Below, in pieces: positions 1 to 9,956 of a stretch of 64,000 bases of DNA; within the stretch, counting starts at the first letter, position 1, and the number at the start of each line of letters is the position of its first letter. The notes under the pieces were generated by a model. The model was not told the origin of the DNA. It ran no database searches and saw nothing but the letters and a program-made list of their open reading frames with translations. Origin of the DNA: Tillus elongatus (Eukaryota; Arthropoda; Insecta; Coleoptera; Cleridae). The translations under genes were made by a program, and so were the position numbers. Location: the NCBI GenBank assembly GCA_964006375.1, contig OZ023269.1, positions 63,787,029 to 63,851,028 of the forward strand. The letters run 5' to 3'.

Positions 1-860
1 TATACCGAATGTGTGTGTTCATAAGCTAACTCGCCTTATAAGGGAATGTTCTCCCACTCTACCATACTTCCAATAGAATATTCCCTTCTAAGACAAGTTA
101 GACTCTGAACATGAAAGACGCTAATTTTCAATAAAATTCAAATTTCCCGCCAAAACCGAAATTACCTAGCAACAACAATACAAACATTCAGATAGCGGGT
201 TGACGACATAACAAATACAAACATAACCTCAACAAACAATCAGATAGCGGGAATCAGCATGTGTACGAACATAACCTTAACAAACAATCAGATGGCGGGG
301 GGAATCAGCATGCTTATATGTCATACAACACATACATAACCTTAACAAACAACCAGATAGCAGAGATTCGACAAACACATGGAGACCTAACCCGGGTTGT
401 AGCCATCTATGGAACATTTGACGTCAGCAGCAGACAGGTCAGATGTGACAGCCCTCAGACATATGTCAACAAACACACATGGAGACCTAACCTGATTGTG
501 GCCATCTTGGAACATTTTACGTCAGCAGACAGGTCAGATGTTACATAGGACAGTTAATAACAAACACATAGAGACCTAACCCGGGCTGTGGCTATCTATG
601 GAATATCATGACAGGTCACAACTGTCAGGATCGGACATCTTGGAACATTTGACGTCATCAGACAGGTCAAATGTGCTATGTGACAGATGACACATGACAT
701 TTGACAGCTGACATTGACAGCTGTCACAGGTCAGATGACATTGACAGCTGTCAACCGTGACAGGTCAGCTGTCAACTGTCAACATACGCATGCGCGTGAC
801 GTCATCGCGCATGCGCAGAAAAAAGTGGAAGGGATGGTCCCAGGTGGCGGACTATCTACT
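1..860. repeat. Repeat-rich flank left of gypsy A
   Basis: No gene is supported here. At 180-360 a unit of roughly 40-60 bp built on 'aacataaccttaacaaacaa' followed by 'cagatagcggg' recurs about four times. At 376-680 a unit of ~90-100 bp recurs three times (starts near 376, 476 and 564); it contains 'gagacctaacc', a 'gccatct(t/a)tggaacat' box and 'gacgtca'. At 690-820 the sequence is dense in CAGCTG/TGACAG motifs and ends in CRE-like TGACGTCA and NRF1-like GCGCATGCGC. The same motif set reappears at 16190-16560, on the other side of gypsy A. I infer that the two blocks were contiguous before A inserted. The short reading frames at 261-548 and 714-1007 follow the repeats and are not genes. 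Confidence 0.75.
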
Positions 861-1171
861 ACAATACTAGAAGATATCCACAGGCTATGGATGTCGGCAG
901 TAACAACACAAGACATACTGAATGACAACAACCCTCACAAAATAGAAGGAACAATTTTCCTTCCAACAATTTTCAACAAAGACAAAATTTCATACCAGAA
1001 GAATTAAACTATAACGAAACTAATAATTCTTTTTCTTCAAATGAATTGGAACAAAGACAACATTTCTTACCAGAAGAATTAAATTATGACGTAACATATA
1101 ATGAACAATCACCCTCCGATGCACAGCATCAAAATTTTCCGATAGCAGGGAGCTCAAAAACAGAACCGTAA
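861..1171 (+). pseudogene. gag: Gag C-terminal fragment of gypsy A
   Basis: This matches the last ~100 codons of Gag of copy B (20160-20493): an Asn/Gln-rich tail with repeated 'LPEEL(N)Y' and 'F(I)PEE' phrases, ending in the same stop next to the pol overlap. The 5' border at 861 is a truncation, since neither a start codon nor the conserved Gag core is present. A short stretch present in B near 20225-20235 is missing or changed here, which disturbs the frame. Function in the family: the nucleocapsid-like tail of the structural polyprotein. As a fragment it is certainly inactive. Confidence 0.85.
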
Positions 1172-2760
1172 TAGATATTAATAATCTTAACACAGTATCC
1201 CAGCTACCCTACGTCATAATAAAAGAACTACCCGGAAAAATACTGCTCGACTCCGGTAGTACTAAGAGCCTTTTAAACCCGTCCATAGCATATAAAAACT
1301 TTTATAATAAGATTTACGATCACCCGTTTTTGATAAAAAGTGCGCATGGTTACTTCAGCCATAATACTCGCGCTAAAATAATTTTAAACTCACTAACAGA
1401 TAGCGAACAAGAATTTTGTTTATTTGCCTTTAATAAAAATTTTGTAGGTCTGATTGGAATATACTTTCTGATAAAAAATCAAGCGAACATTGATTTTAAA
1501 AACAAGAGACTCAATTTAAAAAATCAAGGCATTAAAATAAACTTTCCTTATACAAGGGATCATGAGGACAAAATGGGTAGTGATAGTAGTAGCAATAACA
1601 ATCGAATAAATAGTAGCATCAAAGCAAATGATGAAATGAATCACCTTAACGTAAGTAATACAATAGACAGAAGCATTACCGCACTTGAACTCGACCTAGG
1701 AAGGCAAAACCAGCAATTAAACGCTGACGATGGAAGGTTACAGCTAATGAATGAAATGGGAGAAATATTCACCCACAATAATTATAAACGTAATCGAGTT
1801 TCATTAAACACATATGCATATCGTCGAAAAAAAATGTGAGTGTTACGAGGACGATACAAAAAGATATAACGGATCAAATTCAAAATAAAGCGAATATGAT
1901 ATTAAATAATTCTTACCATCACCAGAATTATAATAATAATTATACGGGGAGTGTACAAAAAATATTGCAGATAAAATTAGGTTAGATTTCTTGCACAAGC
2001 CTCGACAAGAAGCGAGCAATGCAGACAGTATAATTAAATATGTATATTCAATGTGTAAAGAACACAATAAATTTGACCAACCCGTTAAAATCGAAGAGTT
2101 TATCTCAAATACAAAAGCACCTTGTGACAGGGCGGTTATTCCGAACAAAATAAAATATCCAGGCACCACGCAAAATGATAAGTTAAGTAATAATTTAATT
2201 CAGGTACAGGACGACCATCGGCAAATAGGTAAGGAACAAATTTCACAAATAATAAAATCAAAAATCAATAACGAAAGGAAATTCTCACACAATAAGGTTT
2301 AAAAGTCGGAAGTAAATTCCGTAAATATTGAAACAATCAAAATAAAATAAAATAAATAAACAAGAGAAAATCATACATATAAACGACAATGAAATTAACG
2401 ACGCAATCGTATTATTTCACGAAAGTAAAAGAAATCACAGGTATGCTAAAGAAACATATTTAAGGATGAAAACTAAATTTATTTTTCCAAAAATGAAACA
2501 AAAAATAAAAGCTTTTATCAGAGCTTGTCAATATTGCAACAACGAACAAAATAATTCGTTCCAACTAAATAGATTAAACAAACAGTCCGATTATATCACC
2601 TAGCTAAGTCGAACCTAGATATTCGGATAATCGACAAACGAGACATGACGTAAGAAACTGACTAATAAAGCCATAATACTAAACGACAACACGGATGGAC
2701 AGACGATCACCAATTTAAGTAACGTTCGCCTTGCAGGTTCATCATCTTCACCAGAGTAAA
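1172..2760 (+). pseudogene. pol: Protease and chimeric, RT-less pol remnant of gypsy A
   Basis: The aspartic protease region is recognisable at 1190-1560, with Leu-Asp-Ser-Gly-Ser-Thr near 1249-1266. A ~270-bp linker like that of copy B follows. From about 1965 to 2675 the sequence differs completely from B: reverse transcriptase, RNase H and the integrase core are absent. In their place is a segment also found in copy D, ending in an integrase-type zinc-binding region near 2415-2545 (His-x-His followed by Cys-x2-Cys). Homology to B resumes at ~2676 with the last ~85 bp of pol. Frame breaks lie near 1835 (A-run before TGTGAG) and at 2300. The element could transpose only in trans, and this copy is dead. 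Confidence 0.8.
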
Positions 2761-2845
2761 GCCACAATTAGAAGACCTAACAGACAATCCAGGCATACTA
2801 CCACGCAAACTGGGACAAGCCTTTTCAGATAACGATAAATGGAGA

Positions 2846-3766
2846 ATGATTCATATACATGACCTAAGACAACTATACGACGACTTTAACAGACTAAAAA
2901 CTTACTTTGACAACATACTAAGCGTAATGAATGCAGAATACAAGTTGGAATATAAAAATTTTATTTTAACAATCAATTTGACAATCAGCAACATTGATGA
3001 CACATTTTATCGAATATTTCCAACAACAATTAGGAACAAAAGAGGAATAATAAACGGACTAGGGTCGATATTCAAATCAATAACTGGGAACTTAAATGCA
3101 GATGACGGCGACAGAATATATAAAGCTCTTGAAATTTTGAGGAAAGATCAAAATCAAGTACATCAACATTTTAGTTCACAGACATCCCTAATGATAGATG
3201 CTATAACAGAGTTCAATAAAACAATAGACAACCTGAACCATAACCAAGAAGCCATAGTAACGAAAATAAACGATTTGGAATATACAATAGATAGTCTAAA
3301 AAGCGACCAACTTAACAATTTTCATAGAGTAAAACATTTAGAATTACTCACTAAAGTCAGTTATTTGTTAAATAATGTACTAAACATGATATTAACAACA
3401 GAAAATGCAATTACCTTTTTAAAATTGAACACGTATACGTCAATACTGAAACCGAAATTTATATCAAAAGATTTAGAAAATATTGAAAACCATATCTCAA
3501 AATCAAGATTAATAACAAAATCAGACATTTCACTTTACGAAAAAATATTTAAAATAAAAACCGTTCAAATTGACTTTAAAATTATATTCCAAATAGATAT
3601 ACCTTTAGTAGACAAATCAGATTATATTTATTATCAATTGTATGCATTACCAGTCCCTAAACATCCGTATACATTCAGAATGATTGTCCCTAGAACAAAG
3701 TACCTAATCCTTAGCAGCAAACACTACGCTTATAGAAACGAAAAGTGTAGGAATCTAAAAGACCAA
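2846..3766 (+). pseudogene. env: Env 5' part of gypsy A (interrupted by Polinton P1)
   Basis: About 307 codons are ~95% identical by eye to Env of copy B. The family is the baculovirus F-like fusion glycoprotein of errantiviruses. A basic furin-type site (Arg-Asn-Lys-Arg) near residues 63-66 is followed by a Gly-rich hydrophobic stretch that would be the fusion peptide, then long heptad-like helices. At 3767 the frame runs into the left TIR of Polinton P1. The matching C-terminal part lies at 14988-15618. The ~220 bp upstream are the pol 3' end and the spliced-env leader region described under copy B. Confidence 0.88.
3761..3766. repeat. Target-site duplication GACCAA of Polinton P1 (left copy)
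   Basis: GACCAA at 3761-3766 directly precedes the P1 terminus AGTAGGT and is repeated at 14988-14993, directly after the right terminus ACCTACT. The uninterrupted env of copy B has GACCAG at the same codons. A 6-bp duplication is the known hallmark of Polinton integration by its retroviral-type integrase. Confidence 0.95.
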
Positions 3767-4065
3767 AGTAGGTTCCTTCTGGAACCACCACCCACCACCC
3801 GGGTGGTGGAGGGTGGTGCAGCCACTGACCTGACTCAACCGTCCCCGACCTAACCCGAGCACAGGGTGGCGGAGCCACTGAACGGACCCGACCGCCCCCG
3901 ACCTAACCCGAGTAGTTCCGCCACCTGACACCGAACCTAACCCGAATATCTCCACCACCTGACGTCGTATTTAACCCGAAGATTTAGCAAACTGACCTGA
4001 GATGACGTAATCAAATTCAAAAGCCAGCTAACCTGTATTATGCAAACGAGGAATCGCCATTTAAA
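3767..4065. repeat. Left terminal inverted repeat of P1
   Basis: This matches the reverse complement of 14681-14987 with ~7 substitutions and one 8-bp gap near the tip. The outermost part contains a perfect short palindrome around 'ccaccacccgggtggtgg'. Inside are four spaced copies of (C)CTAACCCGA, telomere-like in look but not a true telomeric array. Reading frames crossing it (3755-3958 minus, and the tail of the env frame) are not genes. Confidence 0.95.
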
Positions 4066-4605
4066 CATGGCGGCTAGCGCATGCGTACAAGTAATTTTTT
4101 ATTTGTTGGTTAAAGTCCTACGTGTTTGGTGTCATATAACTCGTCTAGGTAAGCAGAATCCAAATTTAACATATGTACATGCGTACAATACAATTTTTAA
4201 TGTGTTAAGTCTTATCGAAATCGGTTTGATTTAAATAATCCGTTAAAAGTAGAGCCGACAACAAGGTATACATCTAGTGGTAGCCGCGATATCGCTTCCA
4301 ACTATGGCTATATTTAGCATTTCCCGAAATTAACCTTGTTAGCCAACATATTTTCCTTGCAGACGTTGAAATAACCTTGTGAGCAGTTCATATTTCCTGT
4401 TTGTGGTTTTATTTCCGTTGAATGGCCTTAAAGTCATAGGAAATAGATAAAACTCCAGAATTTTTTGTATAAAAGGTTGATAATTTTAAATCAAAGGTGG
4501 TGATATAATTATAAAACCACCGAGTGACATGCAAGCACATCAGTCTACAAATTGCTCGCAGTAGGTATTCTTAGTAGTTATAGTAGTGTACTTGTTCTGT
4601 TCAAC
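4066..4605. repeat. P1 left subterminal non-coding region with one satellite-like monomer
   Basis: No gene is supported. 4080-4190 aligns, inverted, to one monomer of the 99-bp satellite array at 54931-56350. Diagnostic shared words are 'cctacgtgtttggtgtcat' and 'taactcgtct', flanked by 'gcatgcgtac' in place of the satellite's 'gcgcaggcgc'. The rest, 4190-4605, is AT-rich with no motif I recognise and probably holds the promoter of the first plus-strand gene. Confidence 0.7.
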
Positions 4606-5283
4606 ATGTATGGTATCGATGTTAACGATGGACCTGAGTCCTTCAGACCTGCTAATAACAGTGTTTGTGAAAATTGTTATTGAGGTCAAGTTGATGCAGC
4701 TATGCGCCAGAATATTATTGAGATTAAGCAAGAAAGTAGAGCGCTGTTGGAAACAAGGTATACTGTTAACCCCTCTCTAAGTGTTGCAATTGGTATATCA
4801 AACGCTGCTGGATTGATTCCAATAATTAAGATTGTAAATAATAGTCCGTATCCAACAAATCCAAATATAACAATCTCATCTGGCTCCTGGGAGTGGGACT
4901 ATTTTATTTCAACACTAACAAAAGCAGTTAAAGAATACTTTACCAAAGGTAATACGATTGAACCTGAAAATATTGGAGTATGTACTGTCAAACCTATTAA
5001 AATTTTAGACAGTAAAGGTATATCAATCTCAGATGATTCTACTACTTTTTATTTAACCGAAGATGCAGTTCAACAACTCCTAGATCTGGTTGAAATCATC
5101 AACGAAAAGGTGAAGTTTCTAACTAATTTTAACTTTGATATTCGGCTTAGCGATTTCCTCTATTGTGTCGCTGATGTTCTCAAATGTGTTAATAAGAAGG
5201 AGCTACCGTGTGACGATGAAATGGTAAAGCTTATAAATATTATGTTGAAAGATCAGGACCCACCATTCCGAGTTTGCATGTAA
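4606..5283 (+). pseudogene. Unknown P1 protein 1 (~225 codons, in-frame TGA)
   Basis: I do not recognise the family. The long open part starts at 4702 (193 aa), but the same frame is open upstream from an ATG at 4606 and is broken only by a TGA at 4681-4683. The original start was therefore probably 4606, and the copy is nonsense-mutated unless translation begins at 4702. The protein is soluble, mixed alpha/beta in look, with Lys/Glu-rich helices and no signal peptide or membrane segment. A Trp-Glu-Trp followed by an aromatic-rich helix (residues ~48-65 of the 193-aa form) is distantly reminiscent of small single-stranded-DNA-binding or PC4-like folds, but this is only an impression. It is the first gene inside the left TIR of P1, where other Polintons often keep replication genes. 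Confidence 0.55.
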
Positions 5284-5347
5284 GAGTGTTTACACTTTGC
5301 AGAGAAACAAATACTTAATCGTTTTAAAGAAATACACTCGATATACA

Positions 5348-5774
5348 ATGGGCCATTTTAAAGCAAGTTTTGTCATCCTGACAGCACTATGTCAGAATAT
5401 ATTTTATATCTACAAACCACCAAATGTGAAAGAAGTGCGAATCTGTTTCGACAGCGACGGCTGCATGAAATGGTCTGGACTTCCAAGAACACATCTACGA
5501 TGAGGTGATTGAAGTTTCAACATATAACATTTCCAAAATTAAGAGTGATATGGTGCGCTATAAACTTATGTTCTTGTTTGATAATGGTACCCGCGATGAG
5601 ACATCTGATTGGAGAACTCTCATATTAACCGATTCTTATCTGTTCACTTCAAATTATATTTATATGTTTATGTCAACTGGTTTTCTTAGATGTCTTGCTA
5701 TATTTATGCTGATGTACTTTTGTTTTAAATATAACACTATACTTAAAGGTATCTATCGTAAACATTTTTGTTAA
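5348..5774 (+). pseudogene. Unknown small membrane protein of P1 (frameshifted)
   Basis: Two consecutive frames appear to be one gene. ATG at 5348 opens a 51-codon frame with a hydrophobic, signal-like N-terminus (residues ~5-20). It stops at 5501-5503, and the +1 frame is open across the same place and continues to 5774. The combined product would be ~140 aa with a strongly hydrophobic segment about 15-40 residues from the C-terminus ('FLRCLAIFMLMYFCF'), so a type I membrane topology is plausible. An AATAAA follows directly after the stop (5775-5780). No family is recognised. It could be a structural or envelope-associated minor protein of P1; nothing in the sequence proves this. Confidence 0.4.
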
Positions 5775-5819
5775 TAAAGATTTGTGTTTTTATTCATTAG
5801 TTAAGCACCTATAGTTAAG

Positions 5820-6017
5820 ATGAGATACTGTGAATCGTGCTCGTTACAAGTGAAAAAGAGTGCTTTCTCTGGGCATTTACGTAGTGAAATTCATAAATCA
5901 AAAGTATGTGAAATTTACACAAAAGCTTTGGAGTTTGCAGAAACTAAAAGCGGATGGATGTTGGAACAGCTAATGTGGTTGGAAATAAATATTAATAAAT
6001 ACAGCTTCAAGCCGTAG
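5820..6017 (+). CDS. Small C2H2/matrin-type zinc-finger protein of P1
   Basis: A 65-residue protein starting at the ATG directly after a short AT-rich leader. The N-terminal 25 residues form a C-x2-C-x12-H-x5-H finger (Cys4, Cys7, His20, His26), the spacing of U1/matrin-type or single C2H2 fingers. A helical tail contains Trp46 and Trp53. Such single-finger proteins bind DNA or RNA, but the target here is unknown. It is intact, unlike most of its neighbours, and is read in the same direction as the KilA-N gene beginning 114 bp downstream. An N-terminal domain detached from a longer ancestral protein is an alternative reading. Confidence 0.6.
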   Translation: MRYCESCSLQVKKSAFSGHLRSEIHKSKVCEIYTKALEFAETKSGWMLEQLMWLEININKYSFKP

Positions 6018-6131
6018 TGGCATCAACATCTATAAATTGTTCACTACACACTGTCAAACTCATTCAAAATTTAGTTGTCGTAGAGGTAAGACGTGCTCTT
6101 GAGTATCTAAGTGTTTAGTAGTGTGTTTAAA

Positions 6132-7068
6132 ATGGCTACATTAGTGATGTGTGCTACCAGCAAATTAAAGACATCTTCTGGTATGGTTTATTTGGAGACT
6201 TTCAACTAATTATCGATAAGAACACTGGTTATTTTAATGCAACTAAACTATGTAAAAATGGTGAGAAAAGATTCAGACATTGGCTGGAAAATAAGAAAAC
6301 TAAAGAGTTGATTGCCTATTACAACGGTCAGCTGAAGAAACATTTAGGTAGCCAGAATACCGATACCCTAAATATTTCAACCGAAGGAGTCCACTTAGAG
6401 TCATCTCCAGGGAGCCGGAATACTGGCCCCCTAGATGTGCCGGAAGCAACATCTCAACTAACACCTACAACCGCTACATACTTGGTGGACTTTGGTGGAA
6501 GACAAGCTGAAAATAACTTGATATCTGGTACATATGTCTGTAAAGATTTAATATTAAATTTGGCTTGTTGGATATCTAATCGTTTCTATGAAAAGTGCAA
6601 CCAAATTATTTTTGATTTTTTGTAAGTGAATTTAATAAAAAATACAACGATAACCTTAAAGAAATTGAAGTGAAATTAATGGAGATAGATGATGAAGTGC
6701 AGCACATGCGAGAAACAAACGCTAAAATCACAGAACATCTTGAAGATATATCTCCAAAACCAAGCAACCCTGGAAAACTTTGTGTTTTTGGTTTACTTTA
6801 AAGAAATGAGAAGGATGCTACCTATCCATATCATGCTGTAAGGACTCAGAAGAAAAGTTTTAAAAGAGCTGTCAAGAACTTTAAAAATAAACACCCTGAT
6901 TCCGAAGTAGTTTTAAACATGTTGTATGATCAAAATTCTGTAAATCTCTTTAACAGAATAAAGGCCGAAGTCGAATACCTCAAAGCAAAGAGAAACGATC
7001 TACATATAGCAGATGTACCGCAGGAGAAGTTTATTCAGGATATTATTGATTTACGACATAAATTGTAA
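6132..7068 (+). pseudogene. KilA-N domain protein of P1 (with DUF3627-like C-terminus), frameshifted
   Basis: The KilA-N DNA-binding domain, known from large DNA viruses, phages and transposons, is clear in 6149-6625: Gly-Tyr-Phe-Asn-Ala-Thr-Lys-Leu-Cys and Phe-Arg-His-Trp-Leu near residues 28-50, and a closing Leu-Ala-Cys-Trp-Ile-Ser near 140. Between these halves sits an insert of ~65 residues rich in Ser, Thr, Pro and Asn, containing two hairpin-forming modules (6342-6373 and ~6406-6435). After a break at 6625 the frame continues to 7068 with a coiled coil and a C-terminal region like that fused to KilA-N in irido- and ascovirus proteins. Lesions: a one- to two-base loss after the ATG at 6132 (compared with copy P3), a stop or frameshift at ~6625, and a TAA near 6799. 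The product probably regulated transcription or replication of the element. Confidence 0.8.
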
Positions 7069-7178
7069 TTGTTCACTTAGCTTAATTGTATGTAACCAGA
7101 TGAAAAAATAAAATATCATTATTTTTAACAAAGACTTTTATTTTATTCTAAGTACATTAATACATTAAATATATAAGC

Positions 7179-8123
7179 TTATTTAACATCATCTGAATTT
7201 ATCCAAGAATTATGAGATTTATCAAAACCCAGCCATTTTACATAAAGCTGCTTGCCTTTCTTCCTCAAGATACGTTCAACCAGATATATGTCTGTTTGTT
7301 TAGTCGTTTGTAGTTCTTCCTCGTAAAACCCTCCACTGATTGGTGTCCCCTGCATATCTTCAAGAAAATATGTTACTGGATTTGTGAAATGAATACTAAC
7401 AATCTTGAATAATTTTGTTGACCAGCGAGGTGTATACCCCTTTTCAAATTGAGCTTTTGCTTTACTTATACGTACAACATCGCCCACTTTAAATTTATTT
7501 TTGTTAAACACTTTGAGATTTGAGTAAACTTGTTTCAGAATAGCTTCTTCATTTTTCTTGTTAACATCTTGAGGTTTTACACCAGTTGTTCGATGAACAG
7601 TAGCGTTGTAAGCAGCAGTGACGTTAGGTAGTGTATTAATCCACTTGTAGGAACCAAACAAGTTGAAATTTTTATAGATCTTCTCTTTCAAGGTACGTAT
7701 GACTCTTTCCACCATTGCAGCCTTCTTCACACTATAAGTGCTGTAGTGATTGATGTTATATTTTTTCATTAAGGCGTTAAATTTAAAGTTATAGAACTCG
7801 CGGCCAAGATCAGACTGGATGTTAGAGGGTGCCGTACTATTAGCTAAAATATCAGCCATAGCTTTAGTCACCTCTTCAGCATTTCTAGATTTGAGAGGGC
7901 GAGTCCACACATACTTTGAAAAACAATTAATAACCACTAGAATATACTTGTAACCAGAGTTTTCTTTGTAATAGTCTGTAAATTCAGCTAAATCTATCTG
8001 CCACAAGTCGTTCAAACCTTTTATTATTGTACGTCTACGTTTAAAATTGATTCTTGCTGGCATGTACAACTCATTAATTATTTGTTTTTTAGCATCAGAT
8101 GGTTCAACAGTTTTGCGCTTCAT
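7179..8123 (-). CDS. Polinton integrase (retroviral-type, C-terminal chromodomain)
   Basis: This 314-codon gene is intact. The catalytic core reads Asp in 'WQIDLAEF', Asp in 'QSDLGREF' and Glu in 'VERVIRTLKEKI', the DDE triad of rve-family integrases. An SH3-like part follows, then a C-terminal chromodomain ('YLVERILRKKGKQLYVKWLG', residues ~276-300). In Polintons this enzyme joins the TIR ends to target DNA and makes the 6-bp duplication seen around P1. Start choice: ATG at 8121-8123 overlaps the upstream stop as ATGA; the longer frame to 8150 has no ATG. It is transcribed convergently with the KilA-N gene, and AATAAA-like signals lie between them (7100-7145). The chromodomain could steer insertion to marked chromatin. 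Confidence 0.93.
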   Translation of the reverse strand: MKRKTVEPSDAKKQIINELYMPARINFKRRRTIIKGLNDLWQIDLAEFTDYYKENSGYKYILVVINCFSKYVWTRPLKSRNAEEVTKAMADILANSTAPSNIQSDLGREFYNFKFNALMKKYNINHYSTYSVKKAAMVERVIRTLKEKIYKNFNLFGSYKWINTLPNVTAAYNATVHRTTGVKPQDVNKKNEEAILKQVYSNLKVFNKNKFKVGDVVRISKAKAQFEKGYTPRWSTKLFKIVSIHFTNPVTYFLEDMQGTPISGGFYEEELQTTKQTDIYLVERILRKKGKQLYVKWLGFDKSHNSWINSDDVK

Positions 8124-8566
8124 GGTAATGTTGGATTTAAAAGTATCCACTTATGTAAATCTTTTAGTTTACCGTCTATTTCTCCCAGGTTATTCTTTAG
8201 CTTCTTATTCTTTAACACATCAATATCTTTTAAAACTTGAGCAGTTATGTTCTTAGCTAAAATTTTCAATTTATTTTCAAATTCGTTTTTTAAATCTTCC
8301 AACTCAGGTTTGTGTACAGCTTCAAGTAGTATGGCAATGATTCTTTGTTTTACCTCATCTTTGTTCTTCTGATAGTCGTCTATCCATACATCAACAAATT
8401 TTTTATATACACCATCTGTTGCATCGACTAGATCAGCGATGTTACACAATCTATGGCTTTGCAAATCAAAATCACCACTAGCAGTTCTTGGGAAAATCTC
8501 TCTTTCAATAATTTTAAACTTAGAACCTTTATTGGATTGGGAACGTCCGAACTTATCGATAGACAT
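8120..8566 (-). CDS. Small Polinton protein with tail-fibre-like N-terminal motif
   Basis: A 148-residue protein starting at Met-Ser-Ile-Asp-Lys-Phe-Gly-Arg (ATG at 8566). Residues ~25-60 read 'SGDFDLQSHRLCNIAD' then 'DATDGVYKKFVD', which resembles the repeat phrase that precedes 'NKKYVD' in phage tail-fibre proteins. The rest is Lys/Glu-rich and likely coiled-coil (residues ~70-140). It overlaps the integrase start by four bases (ATGA), so the two are probably expressed from one transcript. In Polintons a short protein at this place is common, but its job is not established. A minor virion component or adaptor is my inference. Confidence 0.6.
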   Translation of the reverse strand: MSIDKFGRSQSNKGSKFKIIEREIFPRTASGDFDLQSHRLCNIADLVDATDGVYKKFVDVWIDDYQKNKDEVKQRIIAILLEAVHKPELEDLKNEFENKLKILAKNITAQVLKDIDVLKNKKLKNNLGEIDGKLKDLHKWILLNPTLP

Positions 8567-8615
8567 TTTTATACTAAGCACTAAGGTAGGTATGTCTGTG
8601 ATATATGTAGGTATA

Positions 8616-9643
8616 CTAGGCGATAACACCAACCTCCTTCAGTTCTTCAATGATTGACTGAATTTCATTGTTATGAGCATTATTACCAGCAGCTTGGGAA
8701 GCTACTAAAAGTCTATGTCTATCAACCAACTCATTTATGTCATCCCAATACACATACTCTGTTTGTTATTTTGCATCATATAGTTGTTAGTGCTGATTTT
8801 TCTATCACTGACGTTCTGAGCTCTAGGTTCTTCGTTAAGACGTATGTCGTAACCAAAACCTTGAGGACTTGAGGATCTTCGCCCTCGTGGGTTTATAACT
8901 GGTTTTATTAGAGTAAGATACTTTTCCGAGGAGCAACCCTTGGTTCGTGCGTTGGGATCGTAGTTCATTTTATGAACACTAGTTGCTTCTAGAATATCTC
9001 TATAGTGTTGAAGATCGTCATAAGTATACCCCCTAGGTGTTTTCATAAATATCAATTCCAGCAGACCTTGTGTTTGAGGATATCTCCTTTGACCTAGTCG
9101 AATGTCAGTATCAGTAAAGTCCAAGTGTTTGTTGCCAAGACTCCAGCTACCAGTATCTTTAGCGTAGCGAGCACCATACGCTTGATCAATGGTAGCAAGT
9201 CTCGGTGGTTCAGTAAAATACTTGTCTACATAATACCGAACTCGTTCAGGATATTGCTCCAAAAATTCTTGATATGCCGGCTTGTTTGTGATAGATTGTA
9301 GATCTGCCTCAAGTTCTTCAAATGTTGGGATATCCTCATCGGAACTTGTCTCCTCCCCTGGTTCAGCTTCAAAAACTTCATGGTCTTTAAGGAACTCAAC
9401 TTTGGGTTTCTTTTCTGGTACCGCTTCTTCTTTGATTTGTTCAGCTGGTGACTGCAGTTTAAGCGTTGATGTATTTTTAGATATTTCACTCAGTGGGTCA
9501 ACAAGTGGTTTATATAAACGCTGCAGGGCTTCGTCATTCTCAGCTCTACCAAGCTTAAGGATTAAATGTTTTTTTCGAATGTTTTCAGCAAGTTGTAAAA
9601 TCTTTTTCTTAATTTTTCTCTCTTGGTTACTCATCACCTCCAT
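8616..9643 (-). pseudogene. DUF8207-type Polinton protein (frameshifted near its C-terminus)
   Basis: The N-terminal third is charged and coiled-coil with an acidic linker; Thr-Ser-Ser-Asp-Glu-Asp-Ile-Pro lies in it. The conserved core (9000-9250) has the phrases 'DQAYGARYAKDTGSW' and 'TQGLLELIFMKTPRGYTYDDLQHY', which I recognise as DUF8207, a family found in insect Polinton-like loci. The frame ends early at 8735, but the -1/+1 frame directly across 8755-8765 continues to a stop at 8616 with the expected conserved tail ('YWDDINELVDRH', then a Gly-Asn-Asn-Ala-His motif), so a single-base indel is the cause. Start: ATG at 9643; the frame is open to 9670 without ATG. Function is unknown. Constant presence among morphogenesis genes suggests a structural role. 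Confidence 0.78.
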
Positions 9644-9670
9644 CTTGCTAAAGTTATTTGTTTCAAACAA

Positions 9671-9956
9671 CCTGTCAACCTGATGTAAGCCACTTGTTAG
9701 TTGATCGTGCTAAGAGATACAAACTGTTTGGTGGTTTAAGGTGTACTAGCTTTGAAGTGGATGCATGTCTACCTATCTAGTGTTAGGTATCTATCACGAC
9801 AACTGGTAAACAGCTGTTCTGCTAGACAGCTGTCTAACAGCTGTCTTGTTAGACAGCTGTCTTGTTAGACAGCTGTCTAACAGCTGTCCTGTCTAACAGC
9901 TATCCTGTTAGACAGCTGTCTAACAGTTGTCTGCCCTCTTAGAGAGTTTTAGCCAA
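9671..9956. repeat. Palindromic CAGCTG repeat cluster between two minus-strand P1 genes
   Basis: From about 9805 to 9945 the dyad-symmetric unit TAGACAGCTGTCTA and its half-forms recur roughly seven times ('gttagacagctgtctaacag' variants). Each centre is an E-box CAGCTG. The cluster lies immediately upstream of the DUF8207 gene start and just beyond the 3' end of the packaging ATPase gene, so it could be a promoter or operator region, a terminator-like structure, or an origin. Similar but less regular CAGCTG/TGACAG clusters occur at 690-790 and 16260-16330. Confidence 0.75.

Noticed and set aside
3767..4065. True telomeric repeat array in the TIR
   Set aside because: Only four spaced TTAGG-containing words, not a tandem array.
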